Source: Fagopyrum homotropicum (taxonomy: Eukaryota; Streptophyta; Magnoliopsida; Caryophyllales; Polygonaceae). From it: DNA of 64,000 nt. Below are positions 52,786 through 61,800 of the stretch, piece after piece. The notes under the pieces were generated by a model, which worked only from the letters and a program-made list of their open reading frames with translations, was not told where the DNA came from and did no database searches. Location: contig BSWB01000008.1 of assembly GCA_033239125.1 (NCBI GenBank), positions 16,708,001 through 16,772,000 of the forward strand, read 5' to 3'. The position numbers were made by a program, and so were the translations under genes. Each line of letters starts with the position of its first letter. The stretch's first letter is position 1.

Positions 52786-54575
52786 TGTTCGCCCCTAGAG
52801 GTGTGTGCAAATAAGTTTTAAATTTATAAAACTAGAATCAAGCAAGTGAACCCGCAGTGTACGGATCGACGTAGTTAAGCAAGAATTCCAGAGTATCGAT
52901 CGCAGGGATTTGGGTAGGAACAAATTCAATTGCAGATTATCAAGCGAGTAATATGAGAGTTTTGCAAATATTGGGAAAACAACAATCCTAAAGATCCAAG
53001 TATCCAGCTGTGGCAATCGATTCAAGATATACTAATGATATAAAGACAGAGTTAAGATATGCGAAGGTATGCTAATGTAAGGTAATCGTACGGTGAAGTT
53101 CCAAAAACCTTATATAACTCACCTATAAGACACTCCCTATACAGGTTGTTGAGGCTCAATATAGAAAGGTTCTAAAGGCAAGAATCAATGTCAAATACCC
53201 AAACTTATAATCCAAGGATCAAGACTAACTTAGCCGATTACGGTTATGACACTCACAATCGAGGTAGAGGTTGTTGAGGCTTCAGTACCACCTAGAAAAG
53301 ACAAGTCTAAACTAAATAAAAGCAAATCTTTAACTTTGGATTAAAGTAAAAGCAGGTTCGTAAACTTAAGGGAAATTACGGGCAGATCTTGAGACTCCAC
53401 GGCCGTGGAACTCAAGAACAAACCGTAATTTAGGGTTTGTCGACGATTCACTCTAACTCTCAGGGTCTAATCTGTTTACGATCGATCTATCATCATCTAA
53501 GCCACAACTATCAACCCTTCACCTTAGAATTGTTAAGGGTTTTTAGCCAATAACTGTCATGTTGATATCAATTCAAGAATTAAAAGATAGAAAGATGAAA
53601 ACTTCCGAAAACTTTCAATAAACTTCGAACCAATCTCAAAGTCACAACCAAGAACAAGTATTGTCAATGACTTCAGAATAAAGCAAACAATCACAATCTT
53701 AGGAAAGAAGGGGAAACGGGATGTCAATCCGTTTTCCAAATCAACCTAAACAAGAAGAGAGGTCTTCTTGCAACAATCTTCCGAAAGTTTCGATCTTCCG
53801 CTAATCCGGAGATCTCAACAGTAATCTCCACCAAAAGTGCGAGATTAGGGCAATTCCCAAACGCGAACTTCGATCTCCAATGAGATGTCAATACTTCCAA
53901 GCGAGGGCTAAGGCGTCGATCGATGCCGCTAAGCGAAGATGAAGCGTGGATTACCAAAAATCCCTAAGCGACCTTGTAAGCGTGGTGTAAGCGGGGTTGA
54001 CGGAATCTTGCTTTGTCCGTCTTTTTATAGGGAAGATAAGATATCGGCCCGGCCCAATCTTCAAAAGATCGTGACTTCAAAATATGGCGAAAAAGATCGC
54101 CAAGATCACGGTCGTGGAAGGTTCCACGACCGTAATTTAGAGCGTGGAATGTGTCACGGTTTGGACCATATGTTCCACGACCGTAATAGTTACTGGAATG
54201 CATCACGCCTCTCTTTGCAGGGTTCCACGGCCGTGGAACTAAACGTGGTTTGTAGTACGGCCGTATTTTAGAGCGTGGTTTAGGGCAAGAACGTGATTCT
54301 TCCCTAGCCTCGTGCATTCCTCAAGTTGAACTCCAATTTGCTCCTTAGAATGCCCTTAATCCATGGACATATTCAATCAACTCTTCTTTGCTCGATTTCG
54401 TTCGGAAATGACTCTCAATCACCTATATTTCAACATAAAGCTAGTGTAGACATCCATATCGACAATATAGGCAATACTAGCTCACATATGCAACAAAGCT
54501 CAATCAAAGACTATCAATATGAATCAAATACGTTTAGAAAACGTGCCTAAAGTATCACAATATTTCATGCTAACA
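52786..54575 (-). repeat. 3' LTR of D, 1790 bp
   Basis: It starts TGTTCGCCCC and ends CATGCTAACA, with the shared core AACCCGCAGTGTACGGATC near its start. CCACGGCCGTGG-type sites are at 53397-53437 and 54107-54287. Confidence 0.9.
54022..54029 (-). promoter_or_regulatory. TATA box in LTR of D
   Basis: TATAAAAA on the minus strand, in the position equivalent to the one in the 5' LTR of C. Confidence 0.5.
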
Positions 54576-54594
54576 AATAACCCCATACTTAATA

Positions 54595-54614
54595 CTTGCT
54601 TGTCCCTAAGCAAG
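54595..54614 (-). other. Conserved hairpin upstream of the polypurine tract, D copy
   Basis: The plus strand reads CTTGCTTGTCCCTAAGCAAG, a 7-bp stem; the innermost pair of A-C is lost. Confidence 0.7.
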
Positions 54615-55040
54615 GTCTTTCAAAAAGCTTTAAACAAAAGTTAGGATGAAATATGTGTACCTTCTTTTGGATGAATGTGCCTTCTAAAGAATAGATCATT
54701 CTTAAACTTTGCTTCAATCGTTTATCAAACTTTCACACACTCAATCAAAGAGTAAAAAGCAAAGAAAATTCATGAATCAATTTAACTTCTAAACAAGCAT
54801 CATAACCTTCAAACATTATCAAAATCAATCATAAGAAATTTCAATTTAGATCACCAAGTCATATAACATTCTTTTGATCTTAAGGACTTCCAAAGAAAAG
54901 GTCTAGAATATGGAAGGGAATGGAAGACTTTAAGGGAATGTGGTGCATAAATCCGGGAAAGTGGACAACTACCTTCTTCTTCTTATGCGGTTTCCGCAAC
55001 ACTTCAACTTAGAGCTTCGCTCTCTTCTTTTTATTTTTCG

Positions 55041-55253
55041 ACTTTACTTTTGGAGTTATGGACAGAGGTGCACAAAAACCGAAGCCTAGGAGATTGGCGT
55101 TTCTCAATTTTTTATGAGATGCCTCAAACCCTTAGCGCACATACCATAATCCGCTAGGAATATCGCTCAATTCGACTTTGGCAAGACACAAACACCCGGC
55201 TATGTGAATGGTGCCGAGTTACTCATCGTCATGATTGACTTCCCCAAACCTAC
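55041..55253 (-). other. Conserved non-coding block, D copy
   Basis: Close match to the blocks in A, B and C, including CGGCTATGTGAATGGTGCCG. Another short shared block with CCCGGATAGGTAA is near 55340-55385. Confidence 0.78.
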
Positions 55254-55923
55254 AATTTCTTTCTATTCTTTTGATTGCAAATAATTGCTCTCATGGCCCT
55301 CCCACATCAAACATGCCTTTTTCATTCACTTCTCCAAGTTCCCGGATAGGTAAAGGAGGCTAATATTTCAATGAGGAGCTAAAATGATCAAAGAAAGAAG
55401 AAAGAAAAATCGAATTGCCTTAATCATCTCAACAAGAAGTATAAGAACTTATAGTGTGATTTCAACTTCAATTTCTCAACATGATTTAGGTAACATTTAT
55501 CACATTATGAAACTTGTAAAAGAGGTAAAACTCATTCATTCAAATTCTTTTCAATTCACAATTCTTTTAAGCATGCAATTGTCATCAAACTCAATTCACA
55601 AGTAGTGATTATCATAGAAATCATCTCAATTCATTAGAAGCACAAAATTTTTCAAAATTTTTCAATTTTTATGGTTTTTTTTTTCAAGTTCTTTTTCATG
55701 CAATGCGATAATGAAACGTGAAACACATAATGAACATGCAATGATAGTCTCGAATGAAAGCAACATAGTGAGTAGAGTTATTACAAAGTTTTAGTACATC
55801 CCACCCCATACTTAGGACGAACATTGTCCCTAATGTTCAAAAGAAAGAAAGAAAAGAAAGAAAAGAAAAAGAAACTCACAAAGTGGTGGCAGGAATGTCT
55901 AAAACGAACAGTCATGCATCAAA

Positions 55924-57492
55924 TCACTGCGGTGTTGGCGGCGGCGGGAATGGAGAGAAACTCGGATCATAGAACCGCCCAAACTGCTGGCGGTAGACGT
56001 CCCTCATCATGTGGTCAAGGTCGTCTAAACGTCCGTCTCTAGCATCTGCCCGGATCTCCAACGCTCCTACTCTCTCTGAAAGTCCGGTAGCCCAATCCGG
56101 CATCTGCTCGTACCACCCCGGGGCCTGACTGTACCATGCTGGGGCGTCGGATGGTGCTGGTGCTGGTGGAGGTGCTGCTGGCTGCTCTGTAGACCAAGGA
56201 GGGGGAACGCCATACCATGCGGGAGGTGTGGTCATCCACGTGGGCCTCTCACTCACGCTAGCGCGGCGAGATGACGAGCCTGAGGCTCTAGCTGGACGTG
56301 GAGAGCGTCTAGGTACATCTGGGGCTGCCTCCGGCTGGTCCGGAAACGTGCCAAACTCCTGCTCGGCTCCTCCTCCACTCTCAAACTGATCTCCCATATC
56401 CTCCTCCTCGACAACCGGTGGTGGGACATAAGGGGGAGCTGCTATCCTGTTCGCATGCATCGCAGCGAACGTCTCCTTCCAATTATGGCGTCCAGCCATA
56501 ATGGAATACTCCGGTAGCCACTCTATACCCCTACCCGTCCTACTCTCCCAAGGCATGCCCGCATAAGGCGGACCTCTATGTGTGGGGAAAATGAGACCCC
56601 TAACCATGAAAGCATGTAGCCCTAAAGGTACGGCCGGTATGCGGGTGCAAGCAGAAAAGTCGACACCAAAACTCCTAGCAATGTGGGTAACTATCCCACC
56701 ATATCCAATGTTCCCTTTCTTCTTGTTCTTGAGCTTGCTCATCGTAGCAGCCAAGAGAGTAGCACAATCTGCACGGCGTCCATAAAGCATGCAATAAAGC
56801 AAGAATAGCTCATCCGTCTTGATCTTTTGGGGCGTCTCCGTCCTAGGAAAGAGACACTCCAAAAGAACACGGTGAGCTATCTTCAAGGCTAGATGGTACA
56901 TCAATCTAGCCTTGGTATCAGCGGGTTACCAACGGTCCTCGTCGGCGTAAATCATTGCAACCTCCTTCCAAAAGTCCTTGGGGTAAACACCACTCGGAAA
57001 TCGACCATTGAAGGTCTCATGGAACCCAAAAATGGTCCCAAACTCACGGATACTCAACTGATAATCTCTCTCCATAAGGAGGAAAGAGACGGTCCTATCG
57101 ACGTGGTTGTGCTCAAAGGACGTCACAACCTCCCGTGTAATCTCCTCATATGCGTCTTCACGAATATTCGTGAAGACAAGTAATCCGGCTCTATCCAAGA
57201 GCCATGTAAGATCATCCACTATGTTGAGAGGAAGTAGATCCTCCAACAACAAATATCTAGGGCCAATCACTGCCCTCTCCTTGATCCTATCAAGTGCATC
57301 AAGATGATCGTCGTGTATGGTCGGGACTCTAGGGTGAGGAGGTGAGGATGGAGGTGAGGGTGAGGATGGAGGTGAAGGTGAAGAGGGTGGTGGTGCCCTA
57401 GAGGATGAGGAGGAGGGGTTACCCTTCCTCTTCTTATTCTGCTCATTCTTCTTCTCTTTTATCCTCCCTGAAACTCTTCTCACAAAATCCAT
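55924..57492 (-). pseudogene. Second ORF of D, ATHILA ORF-1 / putative plant transposon protein type, one stop
   Basis: The likely ATG at 57490-57492 opens MDFVRRVSGRIKEKKNEQN, basic, followed by Ser/Pro repeats (SPSPPSSPSPPSSP). The globular region has VIGPRYLLLEDLLPLNIVDDLTWLLDRAGL, FWKEVAMIYADEDRW and HLALKIAHRVLLECLFPRTETPQKIKTDELFLLYCML. A TAA near 56925 directly after DEDRW replaces the CAA found in C. The C-terminal part has Pro-x-Trp repeats (PTWM, PAWYG, PPWS, PAWYS, PGWYE, PDWA) and a proline end. Function unknown. Confidence 0.82.
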
Positions 57493-57954
57493 TCTGCTCA
57501 AAATTACGGTCTGTTCTTCAGCAAACCACGGCCGTAATTTACCCAAAGACCGTGATTCGTCTCAGAATATCACAAATCTCAGCAAATCAACAATTAATCT
57601 CCAAAACAGGCAGTCCTAGTCTAATTTCCTCCAATCTCAATCAGTTCTTCCTAAAAATCTCTAACAAAAACAACCAAATCGGCAAGAATCAAGAAGGGAA
57701 AAGAAAACCTCTTTTTCGGATTGAAAAATCCGAAATGCGCGTTTGTTGGTGAATTTCCGTTCGATTCGTCGCTTGGATCTTGTTTATGGTTGAATTTGCT
57801 GCAATTTAGGAAGAAGAATCGTTGAAAACGATTAGGAAACGAAGATTTGAGAGGGGGTCGTGGGTTGTCGGCACTTAGGTCGTGGAAAGAGGGATTTTTG
57901 GGATGAATTTGTGAAGAATGTGGCTTATATAGTCGCAGGCAAAATTTTGAAAAT

Positions 57955-58078
57955 CACGGTCTGTCGGGGTGTTCCACGGCCGTGGAAGTGTACGGAACCG
58001 TGGTTTTGGTGATTTTTCAAAGGCTTTTGGAAATTACGGCTACTGTAGCTATGACGACCGTAATTTAGACCGTGGAAC
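57955..58078. repeat. Phased palindrome array, family C/D
   Basis: CACGG / CCACGGCCGTGG / CCGTGG sites are centred near 57959, 57979 and 57997 (20 and 18 bp), with more sites to 58078 (18 bp and the 12-bp form CCGTAATTTAGACCGTGG). It lies between pol and the second ORF, as the A/B arrays do. Confidence 0.83.
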
Positions 58079-58262
58079 CTTCTGTAAAGCTCCAAAGTCC
58101 AAATTTCGTCACTTTTCTTCAACATTATCCTCCTCTTTCCCTTTTCCATCGTTCCTACATCCAAAAACACGGACATACCGGAAGAAATCGAGGCAAAAAC
58201 AAAGCAAAAACGTCTATACTAAGCTAATCTATGAATCGAAAGTAAAAGCAAAAATGCAATAC

Positions 58263-58280
58263 CTTGGGTTGCCTCCCAAG
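58263..58280 (-). other. Conserved hairpin just after pol, D copy
   Basis: On the minus strand CTTGGGAGGCAACCCAAG, identical to A and B. Confidence 0.8.
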
Positions 58281-58321
58281 AAGCGCTTTGTTTAAGGTCC
58301 GTAGCTAGACCAATCTTGCAC

Positions 58322-58882
58322 TTATTCGAGTGCGGTGGGCGCAAACTCCTCAGCTTGGAGTTCCGGCGTATACTTCTTGAGTCGTTGGCCGTTCACCTTA
58401 AAACTTCCGCTCGCTTCACCCCATACTTCAACTGCACCATGGGGGAAAATACGCTTAATTAGAAAAGGTCCGGTCCAACGGGATTTAAGCTTACCTGGAA
58501 AGAGGCGAAGTCTTGAATTGAAGAGGAGAACTTGATCTCCTTCTTTGAAGTCCTTTGGAATGATATGCTTATCATGCCAACGCTTTGCTCTTTCCTTATA
58601 GATCTTGGCGTTTTCATAAGCGTTCAAGCGGAGTTCTTCCAGCTTATTGATGTCGAGGAGACGCTTCTCTCCCGCTTTCTTCATGCCGAAATTCAGCCAC
58701 TTGATAGCCCAAAACGCTTTGTGCTCCAACTCTACCGGCAAGTGACAAGACTTCCCATACACAAGGTTGTATGGTGTGGTTCCTATGGGAGTCTTGTATG
58801 CAGTCCGGTATGCCCACAATGCATCGTCAAGCTTCAAAGACCAATCCTTCCTCGTCCTTGAAACCGTCTTCTCTAGAATTCC
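58322..58882 (-). pseudogene. Element D integrase C-terminal part (after frameshift)
   Basis: It is separated from the main polyprotein by a 4-bp deletion between 58882 and 58883, judged against C. It reads LDDALWAYRTAYKTPIGTTPYNLVYGKSCHLPVELEHKAFWAIKWLNF, then KEGDQVLLFNSRLRLFPGKLKSRWTGPFLIKRIFPHGAVEVWGE, and ends at 58322 with EEFAPTALE. This is the end of integrase and of pol. Confidence 0.9.
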
Positions 58883-61800
58883 ATCTCCCTATTTGAGATC
58901 TCAACTTGTCCACTTGTTTGTGGATGGTAAGGGGTAGTGATCTTGTGAGTAACCCCATACTTAGCTAGAAGAGCTTCAAAGCGACGGGCTATGAAGTGAG
59001 AACCTCCATCACTAATGATCGTCCTTGGTGTCCCAAATCGCGGAAAGATGGTCTTGTTGAAGAACTTAACCACCACCATGGCATCATTTGTGGGAGAGGC
59101 AATTGCTTCCACCCATCTAGAAATGTAGTCTACCGCCAATAGTATGTATTGGTTTCCACAAGAAGATGGGAATGGTCCCATGAAATCGACTCCCCAAACG
59201 TCGAAAATCTCCACCTCTTGGATGTTGTTGAGGGGCATCTCGTTCCTTCTAGAAATATTGCCTGTTCTTTGACAAGCATCGCAGCAAGAAACAAAGGATT
59301 GCACATCTCTAAACAAAGTAGGCCAAAAGAATCCAGATTGCAATACCTTTGTGCTAGTCTTGTTCGAACTAGCGTGTCCTCCACAAGGTAGTGAATGACA
59401 ATGACGGATGACACTTTGCATCTCATCCTCCGGCACACATCGCTGAATGATGCCATCCGGACCTCTCTTAAAGAGGAGAGGCTCGTTCCAATAGTATTCC
59501 CGGACGTCCTTAAAGAACTTCTTCCTTTGTGCGTAGGATAGTCCGGGTGGTATCTCCTGGCAAACCAAATAGTTAACAAAATCAGCAAACCATGGTTCGT
59601 TACCTTTGGAGATCACGTTGATGCACTCCTCTATGATGTGTAGGTGTTCGTCCGGAAAGGAGTCATCAATGGGTAGATGGTCGTCCTCTAGATGTGTTAG
59701 ACGACTCAAATGATCCGCAACAGAATTTTCTGAACCTTTCTTGTCGCGGATCTCAAGATCGAATTCTTGTAGGAGAAGAATCCATCTAATCAGCCTTGGT
59801 TTCGCATCTTTCTTCGCAAGGAGGTACCGGATCGCAGCATGATCCGTGTAGACAATCACCTTGGCACCTACAAGATAAGAGCGAAATTTGTCAATAGCAT
59901 AGACAATGGCTAAAAACTCTTTCTCGGTAGTGGCGTAGTTTAGCTGCGCTTCATCTAGCGTCTTGCTAGCATAGTATATGGCATGGGTTCGCCCTTCCTT
60001 TCGTTGTCCAAGAACAGCTCCAATAGCTACGTCACTAGCATCGCACATAATCTCAAATGGTAGAGTCCAATCCGGAGGTTGGATAATAGGTGCTGAGATT
60101 AGAGCTTGCCGAATGGTGTTAAACGCATCCAAGCATTCCTGCGAAAACTCAAAAACCGCATCCTTCATCAATAGATTAGTGAGAGGTTTTGATATCTTAG
60201 AAAAGTCCTTGATGAAACGTCTATAAAATCCAGCATGTCCTAGAAAACTTCTTATCCCTTTCACCGAAATTGGGGGAGGAAGTTTCTCTATGGTCTCTAT
60301 CTTAGCCTTATCTACCTCTATTCCTCTACTAGAGACTAAGTGACCTAATACGATTCCTTCCTTAACCATGAATTGACACTTCTCCCAATTAAGAACTAGA
60401 TTAGTGTCTTCACACCTTTGCAAAACAAGAGAAAGGTTAGAAAGGCAATCGTTAAAAGAGGAACCGTATACGGAGAAGTCGTCCATGAAGACTTCCATGA
60501 TTTCCTCTACGTATTCGGAGAAGATGGCCATCATGCACCGTTGGAAGGTGGCTGGGGCGTTGCAAAGCCCGAATGGCATTCTCCTATAAGCAAACGTACC
60601 CCACGGGCACGAGAATGTGGTCTTCTCCTGATCGTCCGGATGTATCAGAATCTGAAAGAAACCACTATAACCGTCAAGGTAGCAAAAATGTGAATGTTGT
60701 GCTAACCTTTCAAGCATTTGATCAATGAATGGTAATGGGAAATGATCCTTCCGCGTTGCGTTGTTGAGCTTGCGGTAGTCTATGCACATCCGCCATCCAG
60801 TCACGGTTCGGGTAGGAATGAGTTCGTTGTTCTTGTTGGTGATGACCGTCATTCCTCCCTTCTTCGGAACTACTTGAACTGGGCTCACCCACTTACTATC
60901 GGAGATAGGATAGATGATACCTGCATCAAGAAGTTTAAGAATTTCCTTCTTGACAACCTCTTTCATGGTCGGATTCAGCCGCCTTTGAGGTTGTCTCGAA
61001 GTTCTAAAGTCTTCCTCCATTAGTATCTTGTGCATGCATAGGGAGGGTTTAATTCCTACTAAGTCCTCAATAGTATAGCCTATAACTTTCCTATGTTTCT
61101 TAAGGACAATCATGAGCTGTTCATGTTCATCTATGCTTAGATCGGAACTAACAATAACCGGAAAGGTCGAATTAGATCCTAGAAAAGCGTACCTTAGATG
61201 AGTAGGAAGTGGTTTGAGTTCCATTGCTTTCGGAGCTTCCAACGATCCTTGAGAAGCATCCGACATCTCCTTAGAAGTCTCTAAGGGTGTTGAGTGTGTT
61301 GGAGAAGAATCAAAAGAAGTTGAAGAATTGCCTCGATCACTCTCTTCCACGGCCAAAATTACGGGTGGATCTTGTCCTCCACGGCCGTGGTTTAGGGCGT
61401 GGAAGGGAAATACGGTTGTCACGTCTTCTCCACGGCCGTATAATCCCCTGGAATGAGGCACGATTTTGGTTGTGGAATCCACGGTCGTGGAATACAGGGT
61501 ATGACCGTGGATTCTGACATTCTCAGCCTCATCGTGGAGTTTCTCAAACTCCTCTTCATGCATCTCTTCTTGTGCTTCTAAGGCTTCAATTGCCTCATTG
61601 CACTCTTCATCTTCCCCTACATTGGTTAGACTCATAGTGATAACTTTTTGTAAAGGATCGTTGAAGAGAATCGCACTTACCTCCTCTGTAGATAAACCTT
61701 CTTCTTCTTGGATATCGTAAATATCCTCATCAAAGATCGGCTCCTTCACTAGAGTGGAAAGAACGAACTCTACCTTCTCTTCTCCTATATCAAAAGCGAG

